Of a DNA stretch of 5,341 nucleotides, positions 1 to 5,335 are shown in pieces. The DNA lies in assembly GCA_017381395.1 (NCBI GenBank), contig JAFOCH010000164.1, positions 1 to 5,341 on the forward strand, in the 5' to 3' direction. Under the pieces are notes generated by a model. The model saw only the letters and a list, made by a program, of their open reading frames with translations, made no database searches and was not told the origin of the DNA. The number at the start of each line of letters is the position of its first letter. Positions within the stretch are counted from its first letter, which is position 1. The position numbers and the translations under genes are program-made. Source of the DNA: Clostridia bacterium (lineage in GTDB: Bacteria > Bacillota > Clostridia > Oscillospirales > Acutalibacteraceae).

Positions 1-66
1 CGGCTCGACAGGCGTTTGAGCTATCAGGTTTTCGGGCAAATCGTAATAAAAATCACTTTTTTTCAT
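1..66 (-). CDS. queA: QueA N-terminus, tRNA ribosyltransferase-isomerase (partial)
   Basis: Only the first 22 codons are present; the gene runs off the left edge on the minus strand. The translation begins MKKSDFYYDLPENLIAQTPV, which matches the typical N-terminus of S-adenosylmethionine:tRNA ribosyltransferase-isomerase (D-F-x-Y-D-L-P-x-x-L-I-A-Q-x-P). This cytoplasmic enzyme transfers the ribosyl part of SAM onto the 7-aminomethyl-7-deazaguanine base at tRNA position 34, giving epoxyqueuosine. The ATG at 66-64 is preceded by GGAG (80-77) and a purine-rich stretch, which supports the start. It is divergent from asd. The family call rests on a short but distinctive stretch; nothing can be said about the rest of the gene. 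Confidence 0.85.
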   Translation of the reverse strand, partial: MKKSDFYYDLPENLIAQTPVEP

Positions 67-102
67 ACTTCTTTTTCTCCACTATTGCTAAACTGTATCA
101 TT

Positions 103-134
103 ATTGTAAATAAACGCATAAAATAATTTGACAA
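103..134 (-). promoter_or_regulatory. Possible queA promoter, divergent from the asd promoter
   Basis: On the minus strand TTGTCA (134-129) could be a -35 box. Candidate -10 boxes are TATTTA (112-107, 16-nt spacer) and TACAAT (108-103, 20-nt spacer), so none is both well spaced and close to consensus. The TTGTCA overlaps the TTGACA of the asd promoter on the opposite strand almost completely. A queA promoter must lie somewhere between 67 and about 135 unless transcription starts beyond this gap, but this exact placement is tentative. Confidence 0.3.
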
Positions 135-156
135 CAAGGGTTATAAATGATAGAAT
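128..156 (+). promoter_or_regulatory. Sigma-A promoter for asd-dapA-dapB
   Basis: A perfect -35 box TTGACA (128-133) is followed by a 17-nt spacer and the -10 box TAGAAT (151-156), one mismatch from consensus. A TG at 148-149 makes it an extended -10. The stretch upstream (about 96-127) is very AT-rich and could act as an UP element. Transcription would start near 162-164, leaving a leader of about 140 nt before asd. This is the best promoter in the window and it points at the lysine genes. Confidence 0.8.
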
Positions 157-162
157 TATATC

Positions 163-304
163 TATGTAAATTTAAAGTAGCCGATTGATATTTCACAAAT
201 AGACAAACGACGTCTTTTTACTGCACATTCACCATTATATAAGATTGACGCTCGGTTTTCAATGGTTTTTTACCAAAGGCTACCCTTCAAGGAGGAACTC
301 AAAA
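163..304 (+). other. 5' leader of the asd transcript, no recognised riboswitch
   Basis: This is the predicted untranslated leader between the promoter and the asd start. I looked for the conserved parts of a lysine riboswitch and of a T-box and found neither. The only pairings seen are weak: AGAC (201-204) with GTCT (212-215) before a short T-run, and a long-range GTAGCC (177-182) with GGCTAC (278-283). Neither is beyond chance for this length. The leader ends in the asd ribosome binding site. Confidence 0.5.
289..295 (+). promoter_or_regulatory. Ribosome binding site of asd, fixes the start at 305
   Basis: AAGGAGG lies 9 nt before the ATG at 305. An in-frame TTG at 245 would add 20 residues that do not resemble the family and would place this site inside the coding region, so 305 is the start. 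Confidence 0.9.
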
Positions 305-1387
305 ATGAAAAAATATAAGGTTGCTATTATCGGCGCTACAGGTATGGTCGGTCAGCGTTTCATCACCCTGCTCGAAAATCATCCGTGGTTTGAAATCACT
401 GCACTCGCTGCAAGTCCCCGTTCAGCAGGCAAAACATACGAGGAAGCTCTGGGCGGCAGATGGAAAATGCAGACTTCCCTCTCGGATAAGATTAAGCTGA
501 TGACCGTTTACAATGCCGAAGCCGATGTTGAAACAGTTGCAGGAATGGTTGACTTCGCCTTCTGCGCCGTTGATATGAAAAAGGACGAGATCAAAGCTCT
601 CGAAGAAAAATACGCAAAGGCAGAATGCCCCATTATGTCCAATAACTCGGCAAACCGTTTCACCGATGACGTTCCTATGATCATCCCCGAAATCAATGCC
701 GACCACGCCGAAATTATCAACGCACAGAGAAAGCGTCTGGGCACAAAGCGCGGATTTATCGCAGTTAAGTCCAACTGTTCACTCCAAAGCTATGTTCCTG
801 CCCTCTATCCGCTTGACGAAAAATTTGGCGTAAAGAAGGTTCTCGTTTGCACATACCAGGCAATTTCAGGTGCAGGAAAAACATTCGACACCTGGCCCGA
901 AATGGTTGATAATGTTATCCCCTATATCGGTGGTGAAGAAGAAAAATCAGAAAAAGAGCCGCTCAAAATTTGGGGTAAAATCGAAGGTGACAAGATTGTC
1001 CCCGCTACAAGCCCTGCATTTACTGCTCAGTGCTTGCGCGTACCCGTTTCTGACGGTCACACAGCCGCTGTATTCGTAAACTTTGATAAAAAGCCGACAA
1101 AGGAAGAAATTCTCGACGTTTGGGCTAATTTCAGCGGAAAGGCACAGGAGCTCAATCTCCCGAGCGCACCCAAGCAGTTTATCCACTATTTCACCGAGGA
1201 CAATATGCCTCAGGCAAAATTACATCGTGACCTCGAAGGCGGTATGGCTATTTCTACCGGACGTCTCCGCGAGGACACCCAGTACGATTATAAATTCGTT
1301 TGTTTATCACACAATACCCTCAGAGGTGCTGCCGGCGGTGGCGTTTTAATGGCCGAGCTCCTTTGCGCTATGGGCTATCTTGACTGA
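305..1387 (+). CDS. asd: Aspartate-semialdehyde dehydrogenase
   Basis: It reduces L-aspartyl-4-phosphate with NADPH to aspartate 4-semialdehyde in the cytoplasm, the branch point to lysine/diaminopimelate and to threonine/methionine. The protein has 360 residues. The N-terminal Rossmann domain opens with the nucleotide-binding loop GATGMVG (10-16), followed by SPRSAGK (37-43), a segment that binds the NADP phosphate in this family. The catalytic cysteine is Cys158 in KSNCS (155-159). The substrate-binding Arg245 and active-site His252 lie in LRVPVSDGH (244-252). The conserved NTLRGAAGG (337-345) is near the C-terminus. Length and motif style fit the archaeal/fungal-type branch rather than the classic E. 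coli type. After Cys-Ser the protein has Leu-Gln where many relatives have Thr. It is first in an operon with dapA 25 nt downstream. Confidence 0.96.
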   Translation: MKKYKVAIIGATGMVGQRFITLLENHPWFEITALAASPRSAGKTYEEALGGRWKMQTSLSDKIKLMTVYNAEADVETVAGMVDFAFCAVDMKKDEIKALEEKYAKAECPIMSNNSANRFTDDVPMIIPEINADHAEIINAQRKRLGTKRGFIAVKSNCSLQSYVPALYPLDEKFGVKKVLVCTYQAISGAGKTFDTWPEMVDNVIPYIGGEEEKSEKEPLKIWGKIEGDKIVPATSPAFTAQCLRVPVSDGHTAAVFVNFDKKPTKEEILDVWANFSGKAQELNLPSAPKQFIHYFTEDNMPQAKLHRDLEGGMAISTGRLREDTQYDYKFVCLSHNTLRGAAGGGVLMAELLCAMGYLD

Positions 1388-1412
1388 TAAATAAGTTTGG
1401 AGGGAATTAGTT

Positions 1413-2303
1413 ATGAAAAAGGTTGTTTTTACCGGTGCAGCAGTTGCGCTGGTTACACCTATGAATCAGGACGGTTCTGTAAACTATACAAAGCTTGAAG
1501 AACTGGTTGAGTTCCAAATTCAGAATGGCACCGATGCAATCGTCGCCTGCGGAACTACCGGCGAATCGGCTACGCTCGACATCGATGAGCATATCGAGGT
1601 AATTAAAAAGACGGTCGAATTTGCAAAGGGTCGCGTCCCCGTAATCGCAGGCACCGGAAGCAACGACACCGCCTTTGCCGTTAAAACGGCAGTCCTCGCC
1701 GAACAGACCGGTGCTGATGCTATGCTCGTTGTTACCCCCTATTATAACAAAACTTCGCAGGCAGGACTTATTGCTCACTTTACCGCTATTGCAAATAGCA
1801 CTACTCTGCCGGTGATTTTGTACAACGTTCCTTCGAGAACGGGTACAAATATCAAACCCGAAACCTATAAGGAACTTTCAAAAATCGAGAACATTGTCGC
1901 TACAAAGGAAGCTAGCGGCGACATTTCCGCAGTTGCTCAGATTGCGCACCTTTGCGGCGAAGATCTGAACATTTATTCAGGCAACGATGACCAAATCGTT
2001 CCGATTATGTCGCTCGGCGGACTCGGTGTTATCTCGGTACTTTCAAATGTTGTGCCGCAGGAAACACACAACATTTGCCAGTATGCTCTCGACGGTGATT
2101 TTAAAAAGGCAAGCGAGTTACAGCTCAAATATTTGCCGCTGGTTGACGCACTCTTCTCAGACGTTAACCCGATCCCCGTTAAGGAAGCGCTCAACATCAT
2201 GGGCCATGACGTAGGTGAATGCCGTCTGCCGCTTATCAGAATGAGCGAGCCGGCACGAAAGGCACTCGAAGCCGAAATGGCAAAGGTTGGACTCACAAAA
2301 TAA
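1413..2303 (+). CDS. dapA: 4-hydroxy-tetrahydrodipicolinate synthase
   Basis: It condenses pyruvate with aspartate semialdehyde, the product of the preceding gene, to 4-hydroxy-tetrahydrodipicolinate, the first committed step to diaminopimelate and lysine. It is a cytoplasmic TIM-barrel class I aldolase of 296 residues, the normal family size. Visible active-site residues are Lys165 in TKEASGD (Schiff base with pyruvate), Tyr137 in LYNVPSRTG, Thr48 and Thr49 in CGTTGES, Tyr111 in TPYYNK and Arg142. These match E. coli Lys161, Tyr133, Thr44/45, Tyr107 and Arg138 at a constant offset of four. At the lysine inhibition site His60 and Asn84 are kept, but the position of E. coli Glu84 is Phe88. The ATG is 8 nt after GGAGGG (1399-1404). 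dapB follows after 22 nt. Confidence 0.98.
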   Translation: MKKVVFTGAAVALVTPMNQDGSVNYTKLEELVEFQIQNGTDAIVACGTTGESATLDIDEHIEVIKKTVEFAKGRVPVIAGTGSNDTAFAVKTAVLAEQTGADAMLVVTPYYNKTSQAGLIAHFTAIANSTTLPVILYNVPSRTGTNIKPETYKELSKIENIVATKEASGDISAVAQIAHLCGEDLNIYSGNDDQIVPIMSLGGLGVISVLSNVVPQETHNICQYALDGDFKKASELQLKYLPLVDALFSDVNPIPVKEALNIMGHDVGECRLPLIRMSEPARKALEAEMAKVGLTK

Positions 2304-2312
2304 AAGTATTTT

Positions 2313-2321
2313 AGGATGTGA
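2313..2321 (+). promoter_or_regulatory. Ribosome binding site of dapB, fixes the start at 2326
   Basis: AGGATGTGA differs by one base from the extended Shine-Dalgarno AGGAGGTGA and sits just before the ATG at 2326. An in-frame TTG at 2287 would overlap the end of dapA and add 13 residues before the family's usual beginning, so it is not the start. Confidence 0.75.
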
Positions 2322-2325
2322 AAAA

Positions 2326-3084
2326 ATGACACGCATTATTTTAAGCGGATGCAACGGAAAAATGGGTAAATTCATTACCGACATTGTCGATTCGCGTGAC
2401 GATTGCGAAATTGTTGCCGGCGTTGACAAGGACGCGGTGATGCTGTCAAGCTACCCTGTTTTTTCCTCGTTTTCGGACATAAAATGTGAAGCCGATGTTA
2501 TTATCGACTTTTCTCATCCGTCGGTACTTTCTTCGCTTTTAAGCTATGTTCACGATACAAATACTCCCGCAGTAATTGCTACAACCGGCTTTGACGAAAA
2601 GCAGACCGAAATGATTAAAGAAACTGCAAAAATGAAACCGATTTTCTTTTCGTTCAATATGACGCTCGGTATCAATTTGCTCGCTGACCTGCTGAAAAAG
2701 GCAACTGCCGTACTCGCAGACAGCTTTGACATCGAGATTATCGAAGCGCATCATAATCAAAAGATTGATGCCCCGAGCGGCACGGCAATTATGCTTGCAA
2801 ACGCGATTAATGAGCAGCTCGACGAAGCGTACGAACTCAAATATGACCGTCATTCCGTCAGAGAAAAGCGTCCGAAAAAAGAGATCGGTATGCACGCGGT
2901 CAGAGGTGGTACAATCGTTGGCGAGCACGAAGTTATCTTTGCAGGACGTGACGAAATTATCACACTTTCTCACTCGGCAAGATCGAAGGAAGTGTTCGCT
3001 GTTGGCGCAGTAAAAGCCGCTGTATTCATGGTAGGAAAAGGTGCGGGTATGTACTCGATGACCGACCTTATCGCCGAACAATAA
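2326..3084 (+). CDS. dapB: 4-hydroxy-tetrahydrodipicolinate reductase
   Basis: It reduces the DapA product with NAD(P)H to tetrahydrodipicolinate, precursor of meso-diaminopimelate and lysine. The 252-residue protein starts MTRIILSGCNGKMG, with the Rossmann loop GCNGKMG at 8-14. Further family motifs are DFSHP (61-65), TTGF (86-89) and the substrate and catalytic segment EAHHNQKIDAPSGTA (140-154), which carries the paired His142/His143 and Lys146. The C-terminal tetramerisation and substrate part includes AVRGGTIVGEHEVIFAG (191-207). It is slightly shorter than the E. coli enzyme, as is common in Firmicutes. It is the last gene of the operon, ending 11 nt before a strong terminator hairpin. 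The later diaminopimelate steps are not in this window, so the route used (succinylase, acetylase, aminotransferase or dehydrogenase) cannot be told. Confidence 0.97.
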   Translation: MTRIILSGCNGKMGKFITDIVDSRDDCEIVAGVDKDAVMLSSYPVFSSFSDIKCEADVIIDFSHPSVLSSLLSYVHDTNTPAVIATTGFDEKQTEMIKETAKMKPIFFSFNMTLGINLLADLLKKATAVLADSFDIEIIEAHHNQKIDAPSGTAIMLANAINEQLDEAYELKYDRHSVREKRPKKEIGMHAVRGGTIVGEHEVIFAGRDEIITLSHSARSKEVFAVGAVKAAVFMVGKGAGMYSMTDLIAEQ

Positions 3085-3095
3085 GAATAATAGAT

Positions 3096-3138
3096 AATAA
3101 CCTGCTGCATTACAAAAAATGCAACAGGTTATTTTTTT
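3096..3138 (+). terminator. Rho-independent terminator after dapB, possibly bidirectional
   Basis: The left arm 3096-3111 pairs with the right arm 3118-3133 over 16 positions with a single C-A mismatch (3105/3124) and a 6-nt loop (3112-3117). Seven T residues (3132-3138) follow on the plus strand. In the other direction the hairpin begins 3 nt after the stop codon of the convergent 332-aa gene. There it is followed only by a broken T-rich run, so it may also end that transcript, less efficiently. Confidence 0.93.
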
Positions 3139-4135
3139 ATTTCTTATTCACGGTAATTTTATGATTATTTTTTATTCCGCTATACATTTCCTGCTCAATT
3201 TTATACCTCAAGCTCTTATTATCACACACGCGGTAAAAATCGTGGCGAGGAAAGCTTGTAGCATCGATAAGCTCTGCTCGGTCATTTAAAACAGCGATAT
3301 CCCACCCACAGTAATTGACCGATGTAAGCACCTTTGAAGCCGCTGAAACGGTAGAGAGAATCTCGTTCCATAGCGGTATATGAAATCCGTCAAACCGCTT
3401 GTTAGTAATCGGGTGTCGGTAATACAGACCATTGTTTTCGTCAAAAGCACTTCCCTTTACTACACCTGTTTTTTCGTCAATTTCGGCCGTGAGAAGTGAC
3501 TTTCCCTGACGGATATTAAGGCAGGAAAAAACGGGCATTTCACCAACAGTTACGACACGAATTATGCCTAGTGCGTTTCCGCAAAGACGTTCGAGTTGTT
3601 CATTTTGTCTGACGCATTTTTCTATTATATTCAGCCCCATTCTAATCAGCCGCTCGCGTAAGTCCTCGTAGTCGTTTATCCCGAGCAAATTGAGAACAAA
3701 GCTGTCCTTTTCCACTTTTGTATCGGAGGATCTAACCACTGCCGTAGTATCACCTCCTAAGAACGCGCGAAGTTGATGTGCATTTGTTCTTTCCAACTCT
3801 AGCCAATCGCGTGAAATAAAATCGGCATAAAGTCGGTAAAGCTGCCGCTTGTCATTAAAGCAATCGTGTAATTCGCCGCTGTTGAGCGCCTTTACATAGC
3901 CGTTATTAACGCCACGCGTGATGGTATTTCTGCGCTCGGCTGCTTTTTTTGTTTCAAAGGCGCAGTTGTAATAATCGGTATAACCTGCCGAATATTTTAT
4001 TCCGCACCTGACCATATCGTCAACCGTGCCGATAGTACTTTTATCACTTCTGTCCCTGACCGCCCTAGCCGTATAAAGCATTGACGGTATGCTCATTTGT
4101 TTGATTCTGTCCTTTAAGTAATTGTAATCCGCCAT
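3137..4135 (-). CDS. Sugar-transfer-associated ATP-grasp family protein, degenerate site
   Basis: The 332-residue protein follows the layout of the sugar-transfer-associated ATP-grasp family (Pfam ATPgrasp_ST). The N-terminal part reads DDMVRCGIKYSAGYTDYY (39-56) with AAERRNT (65-71). FNDKR (93-97) and ISRDWLELE (107-115) come next. The core has IIRVVT (191-196), a HP-x-T segment (241-244), GFHIPLWNE (250-258) and YCGWDIAV (275-282). The assignment comes from recognising this order of motifs. Several nucleotide-binding features look lost. The usual V-V-K-P is VVRSS (133-137) with no glycine-rich loop after it. The V-D-N...G-G segment after the TiRvvT strand is missing, and the final L-I-E-x-N is LIDAT (289-293). 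Substrate and activity are unknown. The start is supported by AAGGAG (4147-4142) 6 nt before the ATG. Relatives often sit in polysaccharide loci, but no glycan gene is visible here. Confidence 0.75.
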   Translation of the reverse strand: MADYNYLKDRIKQMSIPSMLYTARAVRDRSDKSTIGTVDDMVRCGIKYSAGYTDYYNCAFETKKAAERRNTITRGVNNGYVKALNSGELHDCFNDKRQLYRLYADFISRDWLELERTNAHQLRAFLGGDTTAVVRSSDTKVEKDSFVLNLLGINDYEDLRERLIRMGLNIIEKCVRQNEQLERLCGNALGIIRVVTVGEMPVFSCLNIRQGKSLLTAEIDEKTGVVKGSAFDENNGLYYRHPITNKRFDGFHIPLWNEILSTVSAASKVLTSVNYCGWDIAVLNDRAELIDATSFPRHDFYRVCDNKSLRYKIEQEMYSGIKNNHKITVNKK

Positions 4136-4190
4136 GTTTTTCTCCTTATCGTATTATAAGAATATTATTGGCAGATTTCGGTATAAAAAA

Positions 4191-4688
4191 TCACAGCATT
4201 ATATAAAGTAATGCCAGCATAAGTGTTTCGTCAAAGGTTTCCTTTTGCAAAAGCGCCATCATCATAATAATAAGCGCTCTGTCGGCATCTAAATCAAAGT
4301 TTTTTAAATTAAGTTTGTCTAAAAAGCCGCCGATGCCGCTTTTGGCGGGTTGGTGCGGTGACAGAGGTTGGTGCGGTGGCGAAGATTGGCGAAGTGGCGA
4401 AGATTGGTGCGGTGGCGAAGATTGGTGCGCATGCACGGGTTGACGTGCAGACGCGGTAGCGTTTCTAAACGGTCGGACGTAATCGGGCATTATCGGGCGG
4501 GAACGATTTGCTGTCTGTTGCTCCGCTCTCTGCTCGTTACCCTGACGTACTCCGCGATGCTCGTTTCTGTTGTCTGTATTCTGCGTTACCCTTTGCTGTC
4601 CGCTATCCCCTCGATTAGCAAATCCGCTTTGCGACCATCTCGAATTTCGACTATTATTTTCAGCCATTTTTTGCACCGCTCTTTTCAT
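4191..4688 (-). CDS. Hypothetical protein, disordered N-terminus, hydrophobic C-terminus
   Basis: I do not recognise a function. The 165-residue protein has three parts. Residues 1-85 are rich in Asn, Gln, Arg and Ser and almost certainly disordered. Residues 86-114 are a Ser/Pro/His/Gln repeat built on the hexapeptide SSPPHQ. Residues 117-165 form a folded-looking tail: GIGGFLDKL, an acidic FDLDADR, then two hydrophobic helices (138-148 and 155-165) split by QKETFDET. The tail could be a membrane-associated hairpin or a helical interaction module; the helices are short for transmembrane spans. There is no signal peptide. The ATG at 4688 lies 15 nt after the previous stop without a clear Shine-Dalgarno. 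An ATG at 4667 (MAENNS, 158 residues), with a weak AGAG upstream, is an equal alternative. Confidence 0.7.
   Translation of the reverse strand: MKRAVQKMAENNSRNSRWSQSGFANRGDSGQQRVTQNTDNRNEHRGVRQGNEQRAEQQTANRSRPIMPDYVRPFRNATASARQPVHAHQSSPPHQSSPLRQSSPPHQPLSPHQPAKSGIGGFLDKLNLKNFDLDADRALIIMMMALLQKETFDETLMLALLYIML
4350..4429 (-). repeat. 18-bp in-frame tandem repeat (SSPPHQ hexapeptide)
   Basis: Four adjoining 18-bp units occupy 4350-4367, 4368-4385, 4386-4403 and 4404-4421, and the first 8 bp of a fifth continue to 4429. Units two and four are identical (plus strand TTGGTGCGGTGGCGAAGA). The third has internal changes giving SSPLRQ, and the first is diverged, giving PLSPHQ. Each unit is six codons of the 165-aa gene, so gain or loss of a unit keeps the frame. 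Confidence 0.93.
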
Positions 4689-4703
4689 AATAAAATAAAT
4701 GTG

Positions 4704-5099
4704 CTATAATTTAAAAATACCGCTTTCGGTTATCATTGGCATTATTGCAAGGAGCTTCATTATCTTTATTGCCTTATCAACGCGCTCGCGCCGTTTATCG
4801 CTCAAATGCGGTTTAAGTGCTAAAAGAAGTCGCGTCCTTGAATCGTCGGACGAGCTATTAAACGCTCTCATAATTTGCATTATGGACGATAGCTGAGCGG
4901 GCGAGATCGGAAGCGACGTGTCTGCGCTTTCTTCCTTTTTTGGCGGCGGAGCGGAGGACGGCACATCAGGTACAATGGACGAAAGCAGTGACGAAATGTC
5001 CGAGTCGCCAGACATAAACGATTCCGCCAAGCTTTTTACCGTATCCATTCCCTCTTTACTTTCGATAAATGACGAAAGCTGGGATACAATGTCATTCAT
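4704..5099 (-). CDS. Conserved-looking hypothetical protein, 131 aa
   Basis: I do not know its function. The N-terminal helix-rich part (1-45) contains SQLSSFIESKEGMDTVKSLA and a Ser/Asp-rich stretch. A Pro/Ser/Lys/Glu linker follows at 44-66, including SAPPPKKEES. The C-terminal half (67-125) is a compact helical module with LLLALKPHL (91-99), a basic DKRRERVDKAIKIMK (101-115) and a hydrophobic end LLAIMP (116-121). I have the impression that similar LLLALKPHL...DKAIKIMK modules occur in other clostridial hypothetical proteins, but this is memory and unverified. It has no signal peptide or clear membrane span. Its ATG overlaps the end of the 79-aa gene by 8 nt and lacks a strong ribosome site, which suggests coupled translation. 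Confidence 0.75.
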   Translation of the reverse strand: MNDIVSQLSSFIESKEGMDTVKSLAESFMSGDSDISSLLSSIVPDVPSSAPPPKKEESADTSLPISPAQLSSIMQIMRAFNSSSDDSRTRLLLALKPHLSDKRRERVDKAIKIMKLLAIMPMITESGIFKL

Positions 5100-5331
5100 T
5101 TTTATTACCCATCAGCTTACTCATCAGCTCCTGCACCTGAGGCGATTTTAAAAGCTTTTCGGTTGCCGCCTTATTTGACAAGAATTTTTTTAACTTTTCA
5201 GCTTCTTCGGGAGGCATACTCGAAATTAGGTTATCCACCGAACCGCTTTGCACGGCCGATTTGATTGCATCGGGAGTCGTGCCAAGATGCTTTGCCGCTG
5301 AATTTATTAAATTATCATGATTGTTACTCAT
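5092..5331 (-). CDS. Small helical hypothetical protein, 79 aa
   Basis: I do not recognise a function. The 79 residues are predicted to be mostly helical and charged: an N-terminal part with INSAAKHLGTTPDAIKSAV (9-27), then MPPEEAEKLKKFLSNKAA (39-56), then LLKSPQVQELMSKLMG (60-75). It contains no cysteine, signal peptide or membrane segment, so a small cytoplasmic protein that binds a partner is the simplest reading. The GTTPDAIKSAVQSGSVDNLI part looks like short helix-turn-helix-like helices but has no convincing DNA-binding motif. The start ATG at 5331 follows GGGTGA (5341-5336) at the very edge of the window. It is the first visible gene of the leftward block; the promoter or further genes lie to the right. 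Confidence 0.75.
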   Translation of the reverse strand: MSNNHDNLINSAAKHLGTTPDAIKSAVQSGSVDNLISSMPPEEAEKLKKFLSNKAATEKLLKSPQVQELMSKLMGNKNE

Positions 5332-5335
5332 AAAA

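Noticed and set aside
201..219. Small hairpin AGAC/GTCT followed by T residues in the asd leader, as an attenuator.
   Set aside because: The stem has only 4 pairs with a 7-nt loop, far too weak for a terminator.
245..273. Second promoter TTGACG (245-250) close to asd.
   Set aside because: At 17-18 nt spacing the -10 would be TTTTAC or TTTACC, a poor match; the promoter at 128-156 is much better.
245..304. In-frame TTG start adding 20 residues to Asd.
   Set aside because: The extension has no family resemblance, and the strong AAGGAGG at 289-295 clearly serves the ATG at 305, where the typical N-terminus begins.
4153..4158. Perfect TATAAT on the minus strand just upstream of the ATP-grasp gene, as its own promoter.
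   Set aside because: At normal spacing the -35 is CCGAAA, and transcription would start inside the ribosome binding site at 4147-4142, leaving a defective leader. The match is expected in such AT-rich sequence.
4350..4429. Short repeats as a CRISPR array.
   Set aside because: The units are directly adjoining without spacers, and each is exactly six codons of a gene.
4368..4896. Plus-strand open frames opposite the 165-aa and 131-aa genes.
   Set aside because: They are rich in Arg/Ser with no domain-like pattern. The minus strand gives coherent proteins with tight gene packing.
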